NCBI GenBank assembly: GCA_028867235.1
Contig: JAGWGS010000035.1
Coordinates: forward strand, 1-9,915
Direction: 5' to 3'
Length of the DNA stretch: 9,915 bases
Source of the DNA: Nitrososphaerota archaeon
Lineage (GTDB): Archaea; Thermoproteota; Nitrososphaeria; Nitrososphaerales; Nitrosopumilaceae
This document shows positions 5,361-9,915 of this stretch, one piece after another. The position numbers were made by a program, and so were the translations under genes. A model generated the notes under the pieces. It made no database searches, was not told the origin of the DNA, and saw nothing but the letters and a program-made list of their open reading frames with translations. The number at the start of each line of letters is the position of its first letter. Positions within the stretch are counted from its first letter, which is position 1.

Positions 5361-7022
5361 ATGAAAATTACAGTAACAGTGATCAAAGCTGATGTAGGTG
5401 GAATCGGCGGACACACAAGACCAAGTGATGGTCTGATAAATGCTGTTAGAAATCTTGTAAAGCCCCAAGTAAGAAAAGATGGTAAAGGACTCTTGATTGA
5501 CTCCTATATCGGATATTGTGGAGATGACATTCACATTGTCATGACTCATACAAAAGGTATCAATAATTCTCAAATTCATGGATTAGCATGGCGCGCATTT
5601 GAAGCTGCAACACGTGTTGCAAAGAGTGAAGGTCTTTATGGTGCAGGACAAGACTTGCTCAAAGATTCATTTTCTGGAAACGTAAAAGGTATGGGACCTG
5701 GCGTTGCAGAGATGACTTTTGAAGAAAGACCAAATGAAGCATTTACAATTTATGCTGCAGACAAGACAGAACCTGGAGCATTTAACTATCCTTTCTACAG
5801 AATGTTTGTAGATACCCTATCAAACACTGGATTGATTGTAAACCAAAACTTGGCAAAAGGTGTCAGAATAACAGTAATGGATGTTGAAAAAGGCAAAGTC
5901 GCCACACTGAACATGTGGGAAGACAAACCAACCTTGGAAGCAGCACTAATGTATCCTGGAAGATATGTTGTATCAACAGTAACCACCAAGGACAACCAGC
6001 CAATCTTGGCCGCATCAACTGACAGGTTGCACAATATCGCTGGAACCTATGTTGGAAAAGATGATCCTATATGCATAGTACGAACTCAAAAGGACTTTCC
6101 AGCAACAGAGGAAGCAGGAAGTGCATTTAACAATCCGCATCTTGTGGCAGGAAACACAAGAGGAAGTCATCACATGCCACTAATGCCTGTGAAGGTAAAC
6201 TCTCCTGCAAGCATCAACTATGCAATTCCAATTGTATCAGCACTTGTATTTTCAATGCATAATGGAAGACTGACAGGTCCTGTTGACGGATTTGCATCTG
6301 CAGACTGGGACTATATCAGAAACATTGCAATGAAAAGAGCAATTGCAATTAGAAGTCAAGGTTTTGTGCATCCTGCAACCCTAGTTCCAGATGAGCTAGA
6401 GTATGCTGCTGGATATCGTGCAAGAATGAGTGTACTTTGGAGCAAGATGAGACCAATTCCGGGATCAAAACCAAATGCACCAAAACAGGGACAAAAGCCA
6501 GGCCAGAGACCCCCACAAGGTAACAGACCACAAGGTCAGCGACCGGGACAACGTCCTCAGCAAGGTAACAGACAACAACAAGGACAGAGGCCTCAACAAA
6601 AACAAGGCCAGAGACCACAACAAGGTCAACGACCAGGACAAAAGCCACAAGGTAACAGACCTCAACAAGTACAAAGACCAGGTCAGAGACCTCAAGGCAA
6701 TAGACCACAGGGAAATAAACCTCAACAAGGTCAGCGACCGGGACAACGTCCTCAGCAAGGTAACAGACCACAACAAAGTCAGCGACCACAACAAAGACCA
6801 CAAGGCCAAAAGCCACAGGGTCAGAGACCTCCTCAACAGCAAAAACCACAACAACAGCAAAAACTACAGACCTCTCCTACAAAATCAGAGCCAAAGGCTG
6901 AAGTCAAAGTAAAAAAACCACGCGCACCACGAAAGAAAAAAACTGAGACTGTGGCAAAACCTGCAGACACTACAACTCAGTCAAGTACAACAACATCTCC
7001 AAAAACAGAAACTAGTACCTAA
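5361..7022 (+). CDS. fbp: Fructose-1,6-bisphosphate aldolase/phosphatase with long basic Q/P/G/R tail
   Basis: A 553-residue protein. Residues 1-365 are a complete bifunctional FBP aldolase/phosphatase (class V). This enzyme joins glyceraldehyde 3-phosphate and dihydroxyacetone phosphate and then removes the 1-phosphate, making gluconeogenesis one-way. Family active-site residues are present: metal ligands D11 and H18 (KADVGGIGGH), D55-D56 (YCGDD), Q97 and D134; Schiff-base K233 with Y230 (GTYVGKDDP); and Y348 (ELEYAAGY). The family normally ends near residue 365-400. Here residues about 370-503 form a disordered tract built from GQRP, QGNRP and PQQ units, followed by a Lys-rich segment (VKVKKPRAPRKKKTE) and a Thr/Ser tail. 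No Asp or Glu occurs from 348 to 509, while about 25 Arg/Lys do. The frame stays open throughout, so the tail is genuinely fused. Its function is unknown; nucleic-acid binding, tethering or condensation are guesses. Confidence 0.95.
   Translation: MKITVTVIKADVGGIGGHTRPSDGLINAVRNLVKPQVRKDGKGLLIDSYIGYCGDDIHIVMTHTKGINNSQIHGLAWRAFEAATRVAKSEGLYGAGQDLLKDSFSGNVKGMGPGVAEMTFEERPNEAFTIYAADKTEPGAFNYPFYRMFVDTLSNTGLIVNQNLAKGVRITVMDVEKGKVATLNMWEDKPTLEAALMYPGRYVVSTVTTKDNQPILAASTDRLHNIAGTYVGKDDPICIVRTQKDFPATEEAGSAFNNPHLVAGNTRGSHHMPLMPVKVNSPASINYAIPIVSALVFSMHNGRLTGPVDGFASADWDYIRNIAMKRAIAIRSQGFVHPATLVPDELEYAAGYRARMSVLWSKMRPIPGSKPNAPKQGQKPGQRPPQGNRPQGQRPGQRPQQGNRQQQGQRPQQKQGQRPQQGQRPGQKPQGNRPQQVQRPGQRPQGNRPQGNKPQQGQRPGQRPQQGNRPQQSQRPQQRPQGQKPQGQRPPQQQKPQQQQKLQTSPTKSEPKAEVKVKKPRAPRKKKTETVAKPADTTTQSSTTTSPKTETST
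6484..6870 (+). repeat. Degenerate in-frame coding repeat encoding GQRP/QGNRP units
   Basis: Low-complexity CAA/CCA/GGN/AGA-rich DNA inside fbp. It contains an exact 44-base direct repeat at 6530-6573 and 6725-6768 (offset 195 bases, 65 codons). Both copies encode GQRPGQRPQQGNR. A diverged third copy lies near 6621-6665. The exact copy points to recent duplication or conversion within the tract. Confidence 0.85.
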
Positions 7023-7050
7023 AACTACTAGTTTTTCTTTCTTCGTTTTT
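7021..7050 (+). terminator. Terminator-like palindrome and T-tracts after fbp
   Basis: AAAACTA-C-TAGTTTT (7021-7035) is a perfect palindrome overlapping the fbp stop. It runs into a pyrimidine-rich stretch ending in TTTTT at 7046-7050. T-rich tracts of this kind stop archaeal RNA polymerase. The 1-base centre means a real hairpin would have a shorter stem. Confidence 0.5.
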
Positions 7051-7060
7051 AAAATACAAT

Positions 7061-7068
7061 TTTTATTA
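7061..7068 (+). promoter_or_regulatory. Possible TATA-like box for the SLOG gene
   Basis: TTTTATTA is centred 27 bases before the TTG at 7092. The surroundings are uniformly AT-rich (another candidate is TTTTTAAAATAC at 7045-7056), so the exact box is uncertain. Confidence 0.3.
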
Positions 7069-7091
7069 GCTTTATTTTTTATTGTAATTGA

Positions 7092-7640
7092 TTGCCAAAA
7101 AAAATTCAAATTCTGATAGTGGGGCATAACGAGAATGGTTACACGCCTGAAGTTGGCAAGATTGCATATGAGACAGGTGCAGAAGTTGCCAAGTCTGGTG
7201 CTGTTTTGATAACTGGGGGGCTCAAAGGCGTTATGGAAGCAGCATCACATGGGGCAAAAGATGCAGGAGGAATAACTGTTGGAATAATACCGCAAAATGA
7301 AGCCTCTTTTGCAAATCAATATTGCGATATTGTAATCCCAAGTGGGATTGGTCTTGCAAGAGACTTTCTAAATGCATTGGCAGGAGATGGCATGATAATG
7401 ATAGGAGGAGGATCTGGAACTTTATCTGAAGCATGTGCTGCATACATGTACAAAAAACCAATTGTTGCAATAAAAAATACTGGAGGAGTTGCAGACAAGT
7501 TTGCAGACCAGTATATTGATCATAGAAAAAACGTATTGATAATCGGTGTGTCTTCTCCAAAAGAAGCAGTACAAACAATACTTGAGAAAATTAAATCAAA
7601 CACTTACTTGAGTGAAACCAAGTATGGGTCTGGCTCATAG
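7092..7640 (+). CDS. SLOG-fold protein, TIGR00725 family (DprA/LOG-related)
   Basis: A 182-residue Rossmann-like protein beginning MPKKIQILIVGHN. The signature pieces are LITGGLKGVMEAASHGAKDA (39-58), VGIIP (63-67), GIGLARDFLNA (85-95) and the phosphate-binding loop IGGGSGTLSEACAA (104-117). These place it in the TIGR00725 branch of the SLOG superfamily, related to the LOG cytokinin-activating phosphoribohydrolases and to DprA. LOG enzymes carry PGGxGTxxE; here the loop is GGGSGTLSE, so the Glu (E113) is kept. Binding of a nucleotide or nucleotide-derived ligand is expected from the fold; the true substrate is unknown. The TTG start is the only early candidate, since an in-frame TGA lies at 7089-7091. 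The last 12 codons overlap the convergent 3-hydroxyacyl-CoA dehydrogenase gene. Confidence 0.85.
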   Translation: MPKKIQILIVGHNENGYTPEVGKIAYETGAEVAKSGAVLITGGLKGVMEAASHGAKDAGGITVGIIPQNEASFANQYCDIVIPSGIGLARDFLNALAGDGMIMIGGGSGTLSEACAAYMYKKPIVAIKNTGGVADKFADQYIDHRKNVLIIGVSSPKEAVQTILEKIKSNTYLSETKYGSGS

Positions 7641-8740
7641 AACGTGTTATTCTTTGCCAATTTTTCAAGCTCTGCTACAATATTTTGCATACCAAATTGT
7701 TTTGCAGTTTCAAACAATGGTTTTTTGAGCCCCATTCCAAGTAAGAGTGCCTTTTCTATTTCTTGAGGATCACTTGCTTGGTTTGTGATGAGCCATGCTG
7801 CATTATTTAGAATATTTCCAAGTAACTGGATTGGGTTGAATTTCTTTGCAATCTCTTCGTTGAGATTAATTCTTTCATACTGTTCGCCTGAATATTTATA
7901 AAATCCCTCTCCACTTTTCTGTCCTAGTTTCTTTTCGTTGTATAGTTTCTCAATTAATGGGTGTGGGTTGATCACTTTTTTGTCCCGTGAATGCATCTCA
8001 ACTGTAGCCTTGTGGATTACATCCATACCAGTAAAGTCTGCAAGCTCAAAAATTCCCATTGGGAAATGAAGTGTGAATTTGACTGCAGAGTCAATCTCTT
8101 CTTTTGTAGCTCCTGTGCGGTCCATTGCATATGCGGCCTCATGTACCAATGGGATAAACAATCTGTTTACTATGAATCCTGGCACATCTTTTTTGCATAC
8201 TACTGGTTCTTTTGATACTGACTTTACAAAATTTATTGTATCCTCTACCAATTCTTTTTTTGTTTTCTGTCCAGGGATAACCTCAACTAGTTTCATGAGT
8301 TGTGGTGGATTAAAGAAATGTATGCCGATAAATCTCTCAGGTCTGGATGTAGTATTTGCAATCTCCGTTATTGGAAGTGTGCTTGTGTTTGATGCAAAGA
8401 CTGTCTTTTGTGGTACAACCTTGTCAACTTCAGCATAGACTTTTTTCTTTAGGTCCATTATTTCAGGTACTACTTCTATCATAAGATCACAGTTCTTTAA
8501 TGCTTCACCAAGATCAACTATTGGTGTAATTCTTGAGAAAATCTCTTTTCCTTGCCCTTCTGTTAGTTTTTGTTTTGATACCATCTTGTCTAAAGACCAC
8601 TTGATTTTTTCCATTGCTTTATCAAGGAATTGCTTTTCAATGTCACGTAATACTACATTATATCCTGACATTGCAGAAACTTGGGCAATTCCGTGACCCA
8701 TTATTCCAGAACCTAGAACTGTAATGTTTTTGATTGTCAT
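7604..8740 (-). CDS. 3-hydroxybutyryl-CoA (3-hydroxyacyl-CoA) dehydrogenase
   Basis: A 378-residue NAD-dependent enzyme that oxidises (S)-3-hydroxybutyryl-CoA to acetoacetyl-CoA. In autotrophic members of this phylum this is the step before acetoacetyl-CoA cleavage in the 3-hydroxypropionate/4-hydroxybutyrate cycle. The Rossmann loop is LGSGIMGHGIAQ (9-20). The active site has S120 (FASNTS), H141 (GIHFFNPPQ), E153 (LVEVIPG) and N192 (VPGFIVNRL). The first C-terminal helical domain spans about 187-285. A second, partial copy of that domain follows (about 303-378), making the protein about 90 residues longer than single-domain enzymes. There is no fused crotonase domain. A TATA-like box 28 bases upstream supports the ATG. 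The product acetoacetyl-CoA is also the substrate of the HMG-CoA synthase in this window. The 3' end overlaps the SLOG gene by 37 bases. Confidence 0.95.
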   Translation of the reverse strand: MTIKNITVLGSGIMGHGIAQVSAMSGYNVVLRDIEKQFLDKAMEKIKWSLDKMVSKQKLTEGQGKEIFSRITPIVDLGEALKNCDLMIEVVPEIMDLKKKVYAEVDKVVPQKTVFASNTSTLPITEIANTTSRPERFIGIHFFNPPQLMKLVEVIPGQKTKKELVEDTINFVKSVSKEPVVCKKDVPGFIVNRLFIPLVHEAAYAMDRTGATKEEIDSAVKFTLHFPMGIFELADFTGMDVIHKATVEMHSRDKKVINPHPLIEKLYNEKKLGQKSGEGFYKYSGEQYERINLNEEIAKKFNPIQLLGNILNNAAWLITNQASDPQEIEKALLLGMGLKKPLFETAKQFGMQNIVAELEKLAKNNTFYEPDPYLVSLK

Positions 8741-8762
8741 ATTTACTGCTCTGAGATTAACG

Positions 8763-8773
8763 CCTATTTGTAA
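8763..8773 (-). promoter_or_regulatory. TATA-like box for the 3-hydroxybutyryl-CoA dehydrogenase gene
   Basis: The minus strand reads TTACAAATAGG, centred 28 bases before the ATG at 8740. It resembles the gap box (CAAATAAATAGG), and both predict leaderless transcripts. Confidence 0.5.
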
Positions 8774-8905
8774 GTTTTTAACATTTAATTGATTTTTTCA
8801 TTTGATTGTTTAACTGTCATTGATGATGATCGCTTGGCGATTTCATTGTCCAATTTTACACGCTAATTGTTATTTTGTTGGACAAATCTGGGCACAAAAC
8901 CTGTT

Positions 8906-8924
8906 AATATAGGTATATTTTTTT
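8906..8924 (+). terminator. AT-rich hairpin with T-run (terminator or promoter element)
   Basis: AATATA-GG-TATATT followed by five more T's. It is terminator-shaped on the plus strand, yet no plus-strand gene ends nearby. The same bases could be a TATA element for an unannotated transcript starting near 8935. Confidence 0.25.
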
Positions 8925-8999
8925 CTGCTTTGTTTGATGTGGTCCGTCTTGATGATAAACTAATCTCTATGTATGTGATTAAAAGATCTAAATGTTGTC

Positions 9000-9254
9000 T
9001 TAGAGATTGTCCACTACATTCTTGATATGTTCTGGCATGTCTGGAAGCTCGCCAACATGGCTGACATTGTTTTGCAGTATGTCTGGTCCTATTCTTCGTA
9101 CTCTTTGGGTTGCAATCAGTGTTGCAATGCCTCTGTCAATTTCTTTTTGAACAAGAACTGTCTTTAGTTTTTCAATCAATGTGTTCTCATCTTCATACTT
9201 TGCAATTGCATGCTGTAATAGTACAAGTTTGTCATCATTTGAGAGTTCTGTCAT
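9000..9254 (-). CDS. Hypothetical 84-residue protein
   Basis: A small soluble protein beginning MTELSNDDKLVLLQHAIAKY. Residues about 5-60 look helical, with alternating charged and hydrophobic positions (DKLVLLQHAIAKYEDENTLI, then EKLKTVLVQKEIDRGIATLI). A short basic patch, RVRR (51-54), follows, then a less ordered tail with HVGELPDMPEHIKNVV. There are no Cys residues, membrane segment or signal. I do not recognise the family. A TATA-like box lies 27 bases upstream of the ATG, and codon use looks like that of its neighbours, so I take it as real. It is divergent from the 55-residue Cys-rich gene, and their TATA boxes lie only 7 bases apart, which could allow joint control. Its stop codon lies inside an 8-base inverted repeat. 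Confidence 0.7.
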   Translation of the reverse strand: MTELSNDDKLVLLQHAIAKYEDENTLIEKLKTVLVQKEIDRGIATLIATQRVRRIGPDILQNNVSHVGELPDMPEHIKNVVDNL

Positions 9255-9275
9255 GATGATATCTCATTTTCTCTT

Positions 9276-9286
9276 GATAAAAAATC
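9276..9286 (-). promoter_or_regulatory. TATA-like box for the 84-residue gene
   Basis: The minus strand reads GATTTTTTATC, centred 27 bases before the ATG at 9254. It is separated by 7 bases from the plus-strand box at 9294-9306. Confidence 0.45.
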
Positions 9287-9293
9287 TTTAGTC

Positions 9294-9306
9294 ATACAAA
9301 AATAAT
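9294..9306 (+). promoter_or_regulatory. TATA-like box for the 55-residue Cys-rich gene
   Basis: ATACAAAAATAAT is centred 26 bases before the ATG at 9326, the spacing of a leaderless start. It is back-to-back with the promoter of the 84-residue gene. Confidence 0.45.
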
Positions 9307-9325
9307 GGATAAAACTAGATAAAAC

Positions 9326-9493
9326 ATGGTAGGTCCACAAGATGGAGGATTTGGTTTTGATGGTGCTCCAAAATACTCCAATCTTGAAAACAAAAATATG
9401 ATATGTGTTCAATGCCAGGCAGGACAGCACAGTAAATGTCTTGCAAAAAATGACACCGACACTATATGTGATTGTGAGATGTGTCTTGTATGA
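9326..9493 (+). CDS. 55-residue Cys-rich, probably metal-binding protein
   Basis: A short frame, MVGPQDGGFGFDGAPKYSNL...CEMCLV. A Gly/Asp-rich flexible N-terminus (1-24) is followed by a compact Cys/His cluster: C27, C30, H35, C38, then C48, C50, C53. ICVQC, GQHSKC and ICDCEMC together give C-x2-C-x4-H-x2-C and C-x-C-x2-C groups, which would suit zinc or possibly another metal. No family was recognised. Evidence that it is real: a TATA-like box 26 bases before the ATG, a Cys pattern unlikely in random sequence, and an exact fit between neighbours. Its TGA ends 3 bases before the stop codon of the convergent EVE gene. It is too short for standard gene calling and would be easily missed. Confidence 0.7.
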   Translation: MVGPQDGGFGFDGAPKYSNLENKNMICVQCQAGQHSKCLAKNDTDTICDCEMCLV

Positions 9494-9496
9494 TGT

Positions 9497-9904
9497 TTAA
9501 CTGTTTGATTTCTTGATTATCTCATCCCAGAGTGGTTTTGGAACAGGCATTGTAGAAAGACGAGAATTTTTTACAAGCTCCCAGTTTTTGAATTTTGCAT
9601 CGTTTTTTATCTCATCAAGTGTAACTGGGCGTTTTAGTCTCTTGACAAACTTGACATCAAACACGATGAATCTTTTTTCAGACTCTTTTGGATTGGGATA
9701 CGGGTCTGTTATCATCTCTACAATTCCTACTGCTTGCCTCTCATCTCCTGTGTGGTAAAATATTGCTTGGTCTCCTTTCTTTGCAGCACGCATGTGTTTT
9801 AGGGCCAGATTGTTATGTACCCCGTCCCAGACTGTTTTCTTTTCTTTTTCTAGGCTATCTAGATTATATCCCGTAGGTTCTTGTTTTAAAAGCCAATAGT
9901 TCAT
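9497..9904 (-). CDS. EVE-domain protein
   Basis: A 135-residue single-domain protein beginning MNYWLLKQEPTGYNL. It shows the EVE (PF01878) pattern: YWLLKQEP at the start, VWDGVHNNLALKHMRAAKKG (25-44), GDQAIFYHTG (44-53), VGIVEM with YPNP (59-72), and SRLSTMPVPKPLWDEI (114-129). EVE domains are PUA-like and bind modified bases in DNA or RNA; stand-alone members resemble thymocyte nuclear protein 1. The aromatic and Trp positions that line the pocket (W4, W26, Y50) are present. The length is normal for a stand-alone member. The ATG lies 11 bases from the window edge, so its promoter is not visible. Which modified base it reads cannot be told; no methyltransferase or restriction gene is in the window. 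Confidence 0.9.
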   Translation of the reverse strand: MNYWLLKQEPTGYNLDSLEKEKKTVWDGVHNNLALKHMRAAKKGDQAIFYHTGDERQAVGIVEMITDPYPNPKESEKRFIVFDVKFVKRLKRPVTLDEIKNDAKFKNWELVKNSRLSTMPVPKPLWDEIIKKSNS

Positions 9905-9915
9905 ACTGTCTGTAA

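Larger units (their letters stand above)
8741..8999. other. Longest intergenic stretch, with several inverted repeats
   Basis: It holds the promoter of the dehydrogenase at its left end and no convincing reading frame. Visible elements are: ATCGC-TTG-GCGAT hairpin (8829-8841); TTGTCCAA (8846-8853) paired with TTGGACAA (8878-8885); AATATA-GG-TATATT followed by a T-run (8906-8924); and AATCTCTA (8962-8969) paired with TAGAGATT (9001-9008) across the stop of the next gene. A structured non-coding RNA is possible, but no known RNA family was recognised. Confidence 0.4.

Noticed and set aside
6484..6870. Repeats in the fbp tail as a CRISPR or mobile-element repeat array
   Set aside because: The units are degenerate and in frame with the protein, and there are no unique spacers or flanking cas genes.
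6349..6912. Long open frames opposite and offset to the fbp tail (166 and 131 residues on the minus strand, 145 on the plus strand)
   Set aside because: They are by-products of the CAA/CCA-rich repeat DNA, with Val/Leu- or Lys/Asp-monotone translations, no promoter and no domain character.
8073..8438. 121-residue plus-strand frame inside the dehydrogenase gene
   Set aside because: It is antisense to a clearly conserved enzyme, with no promoter or recognisable domain.
8937..8963. 8-residue frame after the AT-rich hairpin at 8906-8924
   Set aside because: It is too short to assess, and the hairpin may be a terminator or part of an RNA.
8741..8999. A tRNA gene in the intergenic region
   Set aside because: No T-loop GGTTCRANNCC-type segment or cloverleaf pairing could be found.

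Overview
The window looks like a chromosome segment of an ammonia-oxidising archaeon of the Nitrososphaerota (Thaumarchaeota), most likely a marine or low-salinity Nitrosopumilales relative. This rests on four things: AT-rich DNA; archaeal-type genes (aEF-1A, uS10, Rpo12, type II GAPDH, fructose-1,6-bisphosphate aldolase/phosphatase); TATA-like boxes 26-28 bases upstream of most starts, as expected for leaderless archaeal transcripts; and enzymes that fit the 3-hydroxypropionate/4-hydroxybutyrate autotrophic lifestyle. The order and family are inferred from protein character; no search was run.

Layout, left to right. 1-206 (-): N-terminal part of type II GAPDH. 288-1004 (+): membrane-anchored DsbA-like thiol oxidoreductase. 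1108-2502 (+): HMG-CoA synthase. 2573-2695 (+): 40-residue ribbon-helix-helix-like protein, followed by a hairpin. 2772-3182 and 3184-3384 (+): two-gene unit of a triple zinc-ribbon protein and a double C2H2 finger protein. 3381-5216 (-): information-processing operon tuf (aEF-1A), rps10, rpo12. 5361-7022 (+): fructose-1,6-bisphosphate aldolase/phosphatase with a very long basic Gln/Pro/Gly/Arg tail. 7092-7640 (+): SLOG/TIGR00725 protein. 7604-8740 (-): 3-hydroxybutyryl-CoA dehydrogenase, whose end overlaps the previous gene by 37 bases. 8741-8999: the longest intergenic stretch, with several inverted repeats. 9000-9254 (-): unknown 84-residue protein. 9326-9493 (+): 55-residue Cys-rich protein. 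9497-9904 (-): EVE-domain protein.

Metabolically the genes meet at acetoacetyl-CoA and triose phosphate. The dehydrogenase makes acetoacetyl-CoA in the carbon-fixation cycle. HMG-CoA synthase draws on acetoacetyl-CoA for mevalonate and archaeal lipids. GAPDH and the FBP aldolase/phosphatase run the gluconeogenic trunk. Between them sit translation and transcription genes and several small Cys-rich, probably zinc-binding proteins.

No mobile element, CRISPR array, tRNA or rRNA was seen. The oddest item is the roughly 180-residue, acid-poor, repeat-built tail on an otherwise intact gluconeogenic enzyme. Next come the previously unlisted small genes (40, 55 and 66 residues) and the tight convergent gene ends.
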